DNA of 64,000 nt from Flavobacterium gilvum (GTDB lineage Bacteria; Bacteroidota; Bacteroidia; Flavobacteriales; Flavobacteriaceae): the NCBI RefSeq assembly GCF_001761465.1, contig NZ_CP017479.1, positions 1,302,001 through 1,366,000 of the forward strand, written 5' to 3'. This document shows positions 9,021 to 19,500 of the stretch, piece after piece; the stretch's first letter is position 1, and each line of letters opens with the position of its first letter. The translations under genes were made by a program, and so were the position numbers. The notes under the pieces were generated by a model that worked only from the letters and a program-made list of their open reading frames with translations, did not search any database and was not told the origin of the DNA.

Positions 9021-9130
9021 AATTTTGGTATTTGTACGATTTTTGTATTGCTAGTTAGTGTAAGGATCAGTTGGATATGAATTTTTCTGTAATATTATTT
9101 TCTGAAATCCTTCACATTTGTATGTAGCTT

Positions 9131-10294
9131 TTACAATTTCGGAGCTAACAATGCATAAGCGCACCAAAGTACAGGAGCCTGTCCGTGCAAATCACCCGTT
9201 AAGCCTTCGCGTTTGCGATAATATTCGCTACTGTTGCCTATGTTGGTTCCCTCACAAACTTTGGTAACATCACCATTTTTATCGATATAGTTTGTTGTCA
9301 GCGTAATCCAAGCTTTTCGAGCTACAGTTCCGTATTCTTTTTCATTGAGCCAACCTTTTCGTACGCCAACAATCATGGCATAAGTAAACATCGCCGTAGA
9401 TGAAGTTTCTTCCCACATAGTTTCGTCGTCAATAACCTGTCTCCACATGCCATCTGGCGCTTGATATTTTTTAAGAGTCGCCATCATTTTGAGATAAGCA
9501 CTCATGATTTTTGGGCGGTCTGCATTGTTTTCTGGCAATGCACGAAGCAATTCCGCCATTCCCACTGCCATCCATCCATTTCCTCTACCCCAGCTGAAGT
9601 GAGCCGCCGGAGCATGATAAAATAATCCATTAGGCAATTGAATTGAGTCTAGATAGACTGTCATTTCTTTGGCTGCTCTATTTAAATATTTCTTGTCCTT
9701 TGTAGCACGAAATGCCTGCGCCTGAATAGAAGTTATCATAAACATATCGTCTAACCAAATACGGGTTTGCCAAGAATAACCTCCATCAGCCCATTTTTTT
9801 TCAGAAGCTTTTGCATCTTGCGGAAGCTCCCACTGGGTGTTCGCATAATGCATTCCCATATCCAAATACTTCTGATTTTTTGTCTGCATATAAAGTTCCA
9901 AAGGAAGCGTTCCAAATACATTGTTGTCGACATGGTTTGGCTTTGGCAACAGATTAGCTTCATTTGTAAATAATGGTTGGAAACGGGCTTCAAGTTTATT
10001 GAACAGTTCTTTGTTATTTGTTGCTTTTGTAAACCAAAACCCTCCAAGCCAGGTGCAAACATCGGGATACGTGATTTGTGGAGCCGGAAGATGCATCTTC
10101 AACGGATTGCCGTAAGTGGAATGCGGACGCGATAAAAATCGTTCGGTAATTTGAATCCCTACCGTCTCAGGGTTTGCTTTTGCAGGAAAGTTTTTAAAAC
10201 ACTTCTGTTGGCTAGTTGCCTGTAAAACAAATAAAAAAACCAGTGCTTTTGCCCATATAATTCCTTTAAAGTTTATTGTTCTTGTCTGTTTCAT
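9131..10294 (-). CDS. Glycoside hydrolase family 105 (unsaturated uronyl hydrolase)
   Basis: GH105 enzymes remove the 4,5-unsaturated uronic acid that polysaccharide lyases leave at the non-reducing end of oligosaccharides from rhamnogalacturonan, ulvan and similar glycans. The 387-residue product has a signal peptide (ALVFLFVLQATSQ) and the alpha6/alpha6-barrel signatures YSWQTRIWLDDMFM (catalytic Asp region D182/D183), HFSWGRGNGWMAVGMAELL (W235-W241) and WEETSSTAMF. A periplasmic location is likely. It is the last gene of the PUL in transcription order, downstream of a second alpha/alpha-type enzyme. GH88 is the alternative family, but WGRGNGW and the length favour GH105. Confidence 0.85.
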   Translation of the reverse strand: MKQTRTINFKGIIWAKALVFLFVLQATSQQKCFKNFPAKANPETVGIQITERFLSRPHSTYGNPLKMHLPAPQITYPDVCTWLGGFWFTKATNNKELFNKLEARFQPLFTNEANLLPKPNHVDNNVFGTLPLELYMQTKNQKYLDMGMHYANTQWELPQDAKASEKKWADGGYSWQTRIWLDDMFMITSIQAQAFRATKDKKYLNRAAKEMTVYLDSIQLPNGLFYHAPAAHFSWGRGNGWMAVGMAELLRALPENNADRPKIMSAYLKMMATLKKYQAPDGMWRQVIDDETMWEETSSTAMFTYAMIVGVRKGWLNEKEYGTVARKAWITLTTNYIDKNGDVTKVCEGTNIGNSSEYYRKREGLTGDLHGQAPVLWCAYALLAPKL

Positions 10295-10350
10295 TTTATC
10301 AAATTATGTTGTTTTAAATAGTTTTTGTGTAGCAATTTTTTTCTTTCCGA

Positions 10351-12189
10351 TTATAAATTTGGTGGCTGATTCGTTGGTTTAGTCCCAACTTGTAATTGCA
10401 AATTATTCCACTGAACATTCAGTTGATCGTTTCCAGTTTCATCCACTTTTACATTTTTAGCACCTTTACCTAAAGTTTCGTCAATAGTCAGAGCAAAACC
10501 TAAAAAAGCAGTATTGATTTCAGAGAGGTTAAAATCTCTTGAATCCCCAGAATAAATAACGAAGTCAATCCATGCTTTGGTACCATCTCTTCCTGTTTCC
10601 CATTTTCCTTTCAAATCACCAAATGCTAATTTGTAGGGTTGGATATAAAAGGGTAAATCGCCAGCCATAAATCCAAATGGTTGCAGAATATCGTTTGGCA
10701 ATTGTAGATTGCTGATGGTTGTGCTGACAGGGAACTCAAATCGAAGTCTCAAATCGCTTGCCTTGAATTGACCATTTTTTATACGATCGATGCTAATGTG
10801 TTTATCTCCACCATTTGTAATAAAGTTAATTCCAGCCAGCACTTTGTTTTTATCTTGTGCGCTATAAAAACTTGCCGAACTAAAATCATAAAAATCATGG
10901 AGAAGCCTCAGCTGACAATATTGAGGTTTTTTATCGGTTCCCCAATAAATTAGCAAAGGATGGCGCTGGTTCCACAGACTGGCACGATTAGCAGTTGCAA
11001 TTGCGTATTTTTGAGTCATATAGGCAGTTCCTTTCACTTGTGGTTCGCTGGTGATGAAAACATCCGATTCTGTACGGGGATAGTTTGGCTTCAAGAAATA
11101 ATGCAATAAATAAGGAGGTATTTTGTGTGTCGTTTTAACATCACCAGTAAAAGAAGGTGCACCTACTTTTCCGCCCGAAGCTTTATAAAGAATTGCCGGA
11201 AAAAGAGAATCCACGACAGGACTGTAAGCCCTGCTGTGCGGTCCAACCCATTGCCCTGTAGGCTTGTGGTAATGGCGGGCAATCATATTCCAGCTCAATG
11301 AATACAATGAATCTATCTTTACCAAAGCAGATGGTTCTTTGATATGGCGTTGCATTCTGTTTAATTCGTCCAAAGCCACAATTGTATAGGTTGGGCTATT
11401 ATATTCTTCAAAACCACCTCTTTTTACGGTATAGTCATAGAAGTTGTTCAAACGTTTTTGTGCGTATTGCAGCATCTCTTTCTGGTTAAAAAGTTCGGCT
11501 GTCATATAGGTAACATAGGTTCCCATAATGGCAATATTGGTATAAGAAGGCCCAACATTTCGCTTTTGAATGGCCTGTGCTGCCAAAAGTATGGCTTTTT
11601 GCATTTTTGGTTTTAAATCAGCAGGAAGTTCGTTCTGGTGTTCCATCCAAATATCCAGCAGACTTACCGCATTGAAATCGGCCCAATTGTAGTCAACCGG
11701 TGATTTTTTGGTGGCCAAAGGTTCTTCTTTAAAGTAAGGCCAAACGCCGCGCGTCCCTGAACGCCTAACGGTGTCTTGCAGAGCTATTGTACTTTCTATA
11801 ATATCAACTGCCTTATTGATGTTTTCCTTTCCTCCATAATCCATCAATTTTATGGCATAGAAAAGCGAAGCTCGTGTGTCATGAAAATTACCGCTGGAAG
11901 AATCGGTATGGTAATTCCAACCTTCGATTTTTTTGGTCAGCATTTTTTCTTTGGGGTCATAACTTTTATCAAGTTCTTTTATTGAATTTGACAACCAGGT
12001 CTTTTCCTGTTTTGAAAATTTTATTTGCTGAGCATGGCAAGTGCCAATAACTAGCATCATCGAACAGAACAGTTTAACTTGGTGCAATCTGTTTTTCTTG
12101 ACTTGATGATTTAAAAAAGGTTTTCCAATAGTACCACTTTCATTGTGGATACTTGGTGCTTTTGTTCTAGAAAAATGTAAAATATTCAT
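10351..12189 (-). CDS. Secreted alpha/alpha-toroid enzyme, possible polysaccharide lyase, family unknown
   Basis: I do not recognise the family. The 612-residue product has a delayed signal-like segment (KLFCSMMLVIGTCHAQ near residues 39-54). A helical region of about 330 residues follows, with aromatic and acidic motifs (PVDYNWADFNAVSLLDIW, GGFEEYNSPTYT, WVGPHSRAY), and then a beta-rich C-terminal half. That helical-toroid plus beta-sandwich layout is common in polysaccharide lyases of the chondroitin AC/heparinase type. The unusually long N-terminus before the signal sequence suggests the real start may be internal, although no in-frame ATG other than the one at 12189 precedes the hydrophobic stretch. 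It lies between the GH105 gene and a remnant ORF in the PUL. A lyase here would supply the unsaturated substrate of GH105; that is inference. Confidence 0.5.
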   Translation of the reverse strand: MNILHFSRTKAPSIHNESGTIGKPFLNHQVKKNRLHQVKLFCSMMLVIGTCHAQQIKFSKQEKTWLSNSIKELDKSYDPKEKMLTKKIEGWNYHTDSSSGNFHDTRASLFYAIKLMDYGGKENINKAVDIIESTIALQDTVRRSGTRGVWPYFKEEPLATKKSPVDYNWADFNAVSLLDIWMEHQNELPADLKPKMQKAILLAAQAIQKRNVGPSYTNIAIMGTYVTYMTAELFNQKEMLQYAQKRLNNFYDYTVKRGGFEEYNSPTYTIVALDELNRMQRHIKEPSALVKIDSLYSLSWNMIARHYHKPTGQWVGPHSRAYSPVVDSLFPAILYKASGGKVGAPSFTGDVKTTHKIPPYLLHYFLKPNYPRTESDVFITSEPQVKGTAYMTQKYAIATANRASLWNQRHPLLIYWGTDKKPQYCQLRLLHDFYDFSSASFYSAQDKNKVLAGINFITNGGDKHISIDRIKNGQFKASDLRLRFEFPVSTTISNLQLPNDILQPFGFMAGDLPFYIQPYKLAFGDLKGKWETGRDGTKAWIDFVIYSGDSRDFNLSEINTAFLGFALTIDETLGKGAKNVKVDETGNDQLNVQWNNLQLQVGTKPTNQPPNL

Positions 12190-12212
12190 AATGTAATTGA
12201 TCAGGTTAAAAT

Positions 12213-12467
12213 TTATTCCTGTTTAAAAAGTTTTGTTTTAGTGATTTGCTTCCCGTTTAATGTCCCCGACTGTATATAAGTGTTGTCCTTTCCTGCTAGT
12301 GATATTGTTTGTATTACAAATGTTTTTATTGTCTGGCAAATGAAAAATAATTTACTGGAGATAGATGAGTTTGATTCAATAAAACCTAGTGGAGCAAGGG
12401 CGGTCGGCTGTTGACCAAATGCATGTCCAAATAGGAAAGAAAACAGCAATAACCAAGAACTTCTCAT
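12213..12467 (-). pseudogene. Signal-peptide ORF with a glycosidase-like tail; probable deletion remnant
   Basis: This 84-residue ORF begins with a clean signal peptide (MRSSWLLLFSFLFGHAFGQQ) and ends with a segment (KDNTYIQSGTLNGKQITK) that resembles the C-terminal beta-sandwich of large secreted glycosidases such as GH92, where YIQSATLNGK-type strings occur. The link between the two is short and low in complexity. The simplest reading is a secreted glycoside hydrolase that lost its middle by deletion, leaving a fused N- and C-terminus. A genuine small secreted protein cannot be excluded. It lies in the PUL between the GH67-like gene and the alpha/alpha enzyme. Confidence 0.4.
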
Positions 12468-12531
12468 ACTTCACTTTTTTATTTTGAACCAATATTTATA
12501 TTTGTCTAAAGACACTCCCAAAATGATTAAA

Positions 12532-14370
12532 TTATTTTTTTTCTGGCAAAGCCTTCTCATCTGATATCTCACTGTTGACCAACTTTCTATATTTATCAAC
12601 TGAAGCTCCCATACCTTTTGTTAAATGATATTCGGGGCCCGTGTATACAAAAGCGAAGGGTTTGTACAGCGTTGCACAGGAAGGATTACGTTTCTTCAAT
12701 TCTTCATATTGCTCCCAGTAACTATCATATTTTATAATAGAAGACTTGATTTTAGCCTTGTCGTAAGCACCTGTTTTGTCTCCTTCAAACCCCAGAGCCA
12801 TAATATTCCAACCTTCGGCAATAATTTTGTGTAACAGCAATCCATATTGGCTGGATACCCTAACATAAGTTTGGTCAGCTTTGTCGCGGATGGCTATTTT
12901 GCGACTCAATGATTCGATCGTTTGCCAGATGTTTACTGCTTCGTATTTCTCGGCAACGGCTTTTTGCAACAAACCTTCTTTGTAGTATCTGTCAAATACA
13001 TGATATAGCATTCCTTCAGAAGTATAGGCTTTACTTTCCCAAGTTGGGTCAATACCACCAAGAAATTCGTCCCGCATCCAAGTAACAGAACCACTATTAA
13101 AGGGTAAATCATTGCTGTAGTGTCCTCTTATGACAGCTTTTGCGGAAAGCAAACACAATTCACGGAAACTTTTGCGGGAAGCACCGCTAATTCCGTTTTC
13201 GTCCATAAAACGATTGAAAACTTCTTCCTCAGTTTGTGCAGTATTGGCCGCCCAATGAGCAATTACATAAGCATTTAGCTTGCACCAGAATTCGTTACTG
13301 ATATAAGGGCCAACCCAGCCACCGCCACGGCTCCAGCTCCAAATTCCTTTGAAATTGGGACTGTTCTTAATGTCATTTAGTGATTTATAACCCTTTTGCG
13401 GAGTATTGGTTTCAAATTCTTCAAAACCATTAATCACACCATTCATGACATAATTAGGGTAGGATCCTTTTCCTTCGTATTCACGCTGGCATTGCACTTC
13501 TACGATTTGAGGATGTTTGCCAAGTGTTAAGGTAGGGTTGAAACCAAAAGTTCTTAGATAGTCGCCTTTTGTATGTTTGATAGAAAATATGAGCTGTGGA
13601 TGAGGCTCAATACTGTTGACTACTTTTAAGTAATAGTCTGGTGATTCGTGCATCCCGCCAAAAGACCAAGTACGGTAAAATATGGTTTTGTTTCTTTTTA
13701 CACAGACTTCTTCACGTAAAAGATTTATTAGTTTGATATGGCTTTCTTCTTTGTTGGTAATGGGATTATTGCCCATATGATAAGGAACATTGTTTGTATA
13801 AGTTTCGCCGGTGCGAATGACTAATCCGTCCAGATCTGGAAAAGTCTCAAACAATTCGTCCAACATGATTTTGTGGATTTCCAATGTTTTTGGACGTTCA
13901 AATGATATTCGGCCTTGACTATCGCAGATTTCATCATGATACAATTCTACTAGTTTTTTTGGCAAAACAATGATGTCGGTAAAGTAATATACTTTTATCC
14001 CTGCGGCATGAGCCGCTTTAATATTCTTTTTTACTCTTTCTGCAGCTTTCATGACCCACTCCAATTCTTTGGAACCTTCGGGGAAAATATTAGGATTTAG
14101 CTTTTTAAAAGTAATAGCCGCATGAGCAAAGGTGAAATCATTCATAACCTGACCTGTATAACCTTCCTTTGCAAGTACAGTTGGGTCATTAAAAACAGAT
14201 TGTGTTAATACTTCGCCTGGGTTATTGTGAACCATGTCCAGAATATATAATCCATTTTTCTCCTGTGAAAATGCTTTTGATGATAATGAAACCACAAAAA
14301 TGATCATTAACATTTTTATTAAACGAATATTCCTGTTTGCGTTACTAATTGTTATTGCCAATTTTCTCAT
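12532..14370 (-). CDS. Secreted TIM-barrel glycosidase resembling GH67 alpha-glucuronidases
   Basis: The 612-residue product has an N-terminal signal segment (MLMIIFVVSLSSKAFSQ). Its central blocks run parallel to GH67 alpha-glucuronidases: FPDLDGLVIRTGETY, FSIKHTKGDYLR, QIVEVQCQREYEGKGSYPNY, and GIWSWSRGGGWVGPYISNEFW followed by a helical domain with EEEVFNRFMDENG. In GH67 the corresponding regions bind glucuronate or 4-O-methylglucuronate. The order and spacing match, but the identity I can judge is low, so this may be a sister family rather than GH67 itself. It follows SusD in the PUL after a 364 bp gap and is probably periplasmic or surface-exposed. Confidence 0.5.
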   Translation of the reverse strand: MRKLAITISNANRNIRLIKMLMIIFVVSLSSKAFSQEKNGLYILDMVHNNPGEVLTQSVFNDPTVLAKEGYTGQVMNDFTFAHAAITFKKLNPNIFPEGSKELEWVMKAAERVKKNIKAAHAAGIKVYYFTDIIVLPKKLVELYHDEICDSQGRISFERPKTLEIHKIMLDELFETFPDLDGLVIRTGETYTNNVPYHMGNNPITNKEESHIKLINLLREEVCVKRNKTIFYRTWSFGGMHESPDYYLKVVNSIEPHPQLIFSIKHTKGDYLRTFGFNPTLTLGKHPQIVEVQCQREYEGKGSYPNYVMNGVINGFEEFETNTPQKGYKSLNDIKNSPNFKGIWSWSRGGGWVGPYISNEFWCKLNAYVIAHWAANTAQTEEEVFNRFMDENGISGASRKSFRELCLLSAKAVIRGHYSNDLPFNSGSVTWMRDEFLGGIDPTWESKAYTSEGMLYHVFDRYYKEGLLQKAVAEKYEAVNIWQTIESLSRKIAIRDKADQTYVRVSSQYGLLLHKIIAEGWNIMALGFEGDKTGAYDKAKIKSSIIKYDSYWEQYEELKKRNPSCATLYKPFAFVYTGPEYHLTKGMGASVDKYRKLVNSEISDEKALPEKK

Positions 14371-14734
14371 ATCATAGTATTTATAAACTTAAAGAAAGAG
14401 TCTGAATAGAGATTGTTCGTGCTTGTTTATTTTTTTAATTCTTTGGCTTGTTAAGTATTTTTTACCCATAAATAACAATCTGAATTATTTTGCAATTTAG
14501 AATTAATTTTTTATTTCGCTTAACAGAATTGGGAGGACTAACTGTTAGGTTTAGATTGGTGAGTTATTAGCAGGAAGATATATTATTTGCATCAAAACAA
14601 TACTCATGTATTCTTTTTCATAAAGTTAAAATCAAAGAAAGGCTTGTTTTTCTTATCTTAATTCTAGCAACAAAGGATATTCTGCTTTGACACAGAATAC
14701 CCTTTATTAAAGAACCAAAAAAAAAATTCACTGT
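14371..14734 (-). other. 364 bp gap between susD and the GH67-like gene
   Basis: AT-rich, with no ORF that looks coding. The only clear structure is the hairpin at 14672-14705, just after the susD stop. Confidence 0.5.
14672..14705 (-). terminator. Hairpin downstream of susD
   Basis: AAAGGATATTCTG (14672-14684) pairs with CAGAATACCCTTT (14693-14705), a 13 bp stem with one G-U-type position and an 8 nt loop. On the minus strand no strong T-run follows, so it may be a 3' stabiliser or leaky terminator that keeps SusCD mRNA more abundant than the enzyme genes. Confidence 0.5.
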
Positions 14735-16543
14735 TTAGTTTGGAGTAGCCCAACCTGGATTTTGCTTCAGGTTTTTGTTCATCACAAGTTCATTCGTAGG
14801 AATTGGTGAAAGATAATCTCTTGCAGCATTAAATTTGTAAACTCCGTTAGCCATGAAATTCTTAAGTGGATCAACAAAACCGTTTGCATCTAGAACTACG
14901 ACCGGTTTAGGGGTTATGTTAGTCCATTCAGCTGCATCATATTTAAAACCTTTTGGACGTTTTCCGTCAAATAAGTTATGTGCACGCCATCTTTTCCAGT
15001 CACCGCTTCTGTAACCTTCTCCAGCCAATTCCACTCTTCTTTCCTGTCTTACTATCGCCAGAGCGTCTGATATAGGATAGCCATAGTCAGGCCACGATGC
15101 ATTTACAACCGGTTTCACGCTTGTAAGTGTAGGCATACCCACACGTTGGCGTAATAAATCGATATTATCCGTAAGGCTTGGGAAAGTTCCATTCAATTCA
15201 ACATAGGCTTCCACATAGTTAAGCATCAGCTCCGGTAGTCTAAAAGCAATACCTGCTACCAGTGGATCTGCATTGTTAATCATTATTGATTCAGGCGTAT
15301 GCCCTTTCTTTGGTGAAAATCCGGTCACTGCATTTCGAGTAACATCAGTCAAATTCATCTGAGGTAGCGTAAATAACATGTCCTTATAAGGCGGAGTATT
15401 ATTATTGATCAAATCGCCCGGGATAAATGTACTTTGTTTGAACCTTGGATCAAGCAGGTTTGCCATTTGGGTTAAAGAGGCAGCACCTTTTGTATTCACC
15501 ACAGCTGGATTGGTAATATCTGTTGATGTTCCATCGTTTTTCAAGTAACTCTTTACCAAATCCAAACTGTACGAGCAGGAACTGTAACCATATAACCACA
15601 CGATATAGCCTACGTTATTGGTTACTCCTAGTGCCGTAGAATATTTCTTGCTTAAAGTAACTTCCTGAATACCGGCATAATCAAATTGGTTGAAAAGGTT
15701 GTAGTAACTCTTTTGCGGTCCCGCGGCGGTATATAACTTGCCTTGGAAACCACCACAATCTGTTTTAAACTGATTGTAGGCATCTATAGCTTTTTGGAAA
15801 TACTTATTGGCATTTACAGTCGAAGCTGAAGGTTGTCCAGCGTGGTATTTAGCCCAAGTTGCTTCATACAATGCCACACGTGATTTATAGATAAGCGCAG
15901 TTTCCTTGTTCAGCCTGTTTACACCAGTAGCCGAACGTAATTTAAGATTAACGATTGCTTTATCAATAAGTGACATAATAGAGTCCACACACACCGCTCT
16001 AGGGTCTCTGGCTTTATACAATGCCTCTGTGTCCGTATCCGAAACAACATGAGTATACCATGGCACATCCCCAAATCGCGCAACTAGAGAGTGATACATG
16101 TATGCTTTCAAAAAGCAAGCTTCTCCATAAGTTTGTTGAATGGTCGAGAAAGGCGCTGTACATTTTTTGTAGTTATCGAAAAACATATTTATTCCTCGAA
16201 TATTCGAAAAATCCCATCCACCACCGGTGGTTGGAGTGGTGCTGTTTTCTCCATTCATAAATTTATTGTAACCAGTACCGTTAACCATATTATCTGAATT
16301 CTGGTCATCTGCAAAGTAGCCCATCCCTCCGGTACTTAATTGTCCTGGGAGCACGTCGTATTTACCTACAATATAAGAATCCAATTCTTGTGGAGTTTTC
16401 CAAAATTCAGTTTGCGATACCTGATCTAGAGGTGCCCTGTCTAAAAAATTCTCATCGCAAGAAGTAAGAGAAAGGAATATACTGAAAGAAGCTCCCAATA
16501 GAATGGATCTCTTTATCGTTTTTGTAGTTAATTTATTTATCAT
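14735..16543 (-). CDS. SusD/RagB family glycan-binding lipoprotein
   Basis: SusD proteins are surface lipoproteins that close over a SusC transporter and bind the glycan. The 602-residue product has a lipoprotein signal ending LSLTSC, with C29 as the lipidation site, followed by DENFLDRAPLDQVSQTEFWK, typical of the SusD N-terminus. The body has TPR-like helices and ends with YLSPIPTNELVMNKNLKQNPG, the usual SusD C-terminal signature. It starts 31 bp after the SusC stop, so the two form one transcript. The ligand cannot be read from sequence. Confidence 0.93.
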   Translation of the reverse strand: MINKLTTKTIKRSILLGASFSIFLSLTSCDENFLDRAPLDQVSQTEFWKTPQELDSYIVGKYDVLPGQLSTGGMGYFADDQNSDNMVNGTGYNKFMNGENSTTPTTGGGWDFSNIRGINMFFDNYKKCTAPFSTIQQTYGEACFLKAYMYHSLVARFGDVPWYTHVVSDTDTEALYKARDPRAVCVDSIMSLIDKAIVNLKLRSATGVNRLNKETALIYKSRVALYEATWAKYHAGQPSASTVNANKYFQKAIDAYNQFKTDCGGFQGKLYTAAGPQKSYYNLFNQFDYAGIQEVTLSKKYSTALGVTNNVGYIVWLYGYSSCSYSLDLVKSYLKNDGTSTDITNPAVVNTKGAASLTQMANLLDPRFKQSTFIPGDLINNNTPPYKDMLFTLPQMNLTDVTRNAVTGFSPKKGHTPESIMINNADPLVAGIAFRLPELMLNYVEAYVELNGTFPSLTDNIDLLRQRVGMPTLTSVKPVVNASWPDYGYPISDALAIVRQERRVELAGEGYRSGDWKRWRAHNLFDGKRPKGFKYDAAEWTNITPKPVVVLDANGFVDPLKNFMANGVYKFNAARDYLSPIPTNELVMNKNLKQNPGWATPN

Positions 16544-16574
16544 GATCGTCCTTTATTATTATTATCAATTATCA

Positions 16575-19500
16575 TTAAAATCCAATATTTACCCCCATTG
16601 AAAACACTGCCGTTTCAGGATATGTTCTACCTCCATTCACAAATTCAGGATCTATGTAAGACGGTAAGTCCGACACTACGAAAAGGTTTTCTCCCGAAAC
16701 ATAAAGGCTGCAATTGTTAATTTTCGCAGATTTTAGTATATCTTGAGGTAAGGTATAGTTCAACTGTACATTTTTCAAGCGAGTATAGGCTCCACTCAAC
16801 AAATATTTGGTACTAGTCTGGAAGTTTTTACCACCTTCACCACTGTTGTTGTAAGGTCTTGGGAAATAAGCATCAACATTTTGTCCCAGAACTGAAAGTA
16901 CTCTAGGGTCGCTTTTTTCATCTCGGTAGAAATCCAAGTGTTTTCCTTGGTATACAGCTGTCTCAATAGAACTACCCCCAGTAGCTGCTCCCCAATAAAA
17001 GTAACTGCTTCCCATGAACACATCACGCTTGCCTACTCCTTGTATAAATATGGAAAGATCCAATCGACCGGCATTTTTCATATTATAACCTGTTGCCAAG
17101 TTAACGCCATAATAGTAGCGAGGCGTACTGTTTCCTATCCTGCGTAAATCTCCCATGTTTTCAAGGGTTGTAGTTCCAGGGTTTACTTTTCCGTCGCCGT
17201 TAAGGTCTTCATACTTCATATCTCCCGGATACCATTTTGCGTTGAATTGAGTCTGGTCTATTAAAGTTTTTCCGTTTGCACCAAAATCTCCTGCATTTAA
17301 AAAGCGATCAGCAGTGTATCCCCAAATCTCACCTATTTGTTTCCCTACATAAAATCCGCCAAGAGAGTTGACTGTTGTATTGTATTTGGTTACTTCAGAG
17401 TGGTTGTCTCCAAGGGTCATTCCCACACTGTAGTTCCAATCTTTGGTGATATTATCGGCCCATTTAACACTTAATTCAAAACCTTTGGTTACAAATGCAG
17501 CATTGTTTACTTCAGGAGCCCCTGTACCTAACACTGCTGGTAGCGGTGTTGCCGGCCCAATGATGTCCCATGATTCTCTGTTGAAATATTCGAACTCTGA
17601 GGTAAGACGATTATTGAAAAAGCCTAATTCAATACCTAAATTAAGTGTGGTAAGCTTTTCCCATGTACGCTCCATGTTCAATATACCCGGTGTATTTACA
17701 TAAGGTAAACGTGCGCCGTTGAAAATCCATGGTGACTGACTTCCTACACTCATGGTAGGGATATGCAGATAGCCTGCAGAATTACCTTGATTCCCCGTTG
17801 TACCATAGGATGCACGCAACTTGGTATAATTAACAACAGGTGCAATTTTTTCCCAAAAATTTTCTCTACTTATATTCCAACCCGCTGATGCAGAAGGAAA
17901 GAATCCCCAGCGAGAATCTTCAGAATAACGTCCTGAACCATCGTATCTTCCTGTTACTTGTAGCAAATATTTTTTGTCATAATCATAAATAAACCTTCCG
18001 AAAAATCCTTCGGTTGCCCAAGTGTTTATTGCATCGTTTACATTTCGTGTCCCTGTCGATATAGCTATGGCAGGCAATTCAGGATCAATAAGGTCTCTCG
18101 TGTTTCCAGAAAGTGAGCGGGCATTTGCCTCTTCAACTTGTGCCCCTAACTGAAGACTGAATGTATGTTTGTCAAGGCTACGTTCGTATGTCGTCCAGCC
18201 CTGCATTGTCCAGTAAGTAGATAGTGCGTTAGATTTGGCCAATGAGGACTCTGTTCCGGCTAGCAAAGTAACTGCTCCTGTTGGTCCCGTTTCATAAACA
18301 GGTATGCGTAAAGTCTGGGTGTCATTAAAGGCTACTCGCCAGTCGCCGTCAACATGTGCTGTCCAGCCCTTTCCTAATTTCATATCCAATCCCAAAATAT
18401 TGTCCAAATTATGACCACTAACTCTTGTATCCCCACCGCCAATTGATGTACTGATACGAGAAAGACTACTATATTCACCAGTAAAATATTTTATTGGTGT
18501 GGTTGGCCAAGCACCGTATGCGAATGCGTAGATACGATCCCTACCTGTACCGAACTCTCCCATAGGCGCAATTGTCATGCCAAGCGAGTAGTTGGTACGA
18601 TAGGTTAATTTAAGCCAATCGCTTATTTCTGTAACCAATCCGCTATTAAGATTGTATCTTCTAAAGTTGTCTATATCTTGAATGTAATTTAAATTTCCCG
18701 GTTGGTTCACAAAAGAAGTCGAAATAAAGTAGCTGGTCTTTTCACCACCACCTCTTACCGACAAATCATGTTGCTGACGGATTGAAGGCGTAAGCCAAAC
18801 GTCCATCATGTCGTTATTGTTGTATGATTGTACTACATTTGGCCATGCACCATTTACTGGTGGTGTAAGTTGTTCCTCAGTATATTTTCCCGGGTGATCG
18901 ATATTGTCTTTGATGATATCTAAAGCTGCGTCGTTGAAGTATGGAGCCAAAAGGCCATTCAATTGTGCTTGGTTTCTTGCAAGGGCAAAAGTATAGGAGT
19001 CAGCTGTATGTGGCGTTCTTACTGGGAAAACTATTCCACTATTTCCGCTATAGGTTATTACAGGCTTCTCATTTTTCTTACCCATTTTTGTCGATACTAC
19101 AAGTACACCATAAGGAGCACGAGCACCATAGATTGCAGATGATGCGGCATCTTTCAGTACAGAGATACTTTCAATAACATTTGGATTAAGTGTATTAAAC
19201 TGGTCCACACTTGCAGGGATACCATCAATTACCACCAATGGTTCAGTAGCACCACCAGTCAGTGCGGCTTGCCCCCTGATTGTAATGGTTGGTCTTGAAC
19301 CCGGTGTGTTTCCTCCAGCAGGTGTAGAAACTACTAAGCTGGCAGATGCCCCTTGTAAAAGCTGAACGGCACTGGTTACAGGGCGATTTGCGAATGACTT
19401 AGAAGTAATCGTTTCGACAGCACCTGTCATGCTTATTTTCTTTTGTGTACCGTAACCAACTACTACTACATCATTTAATGACGTAACATCTTCATTCATT

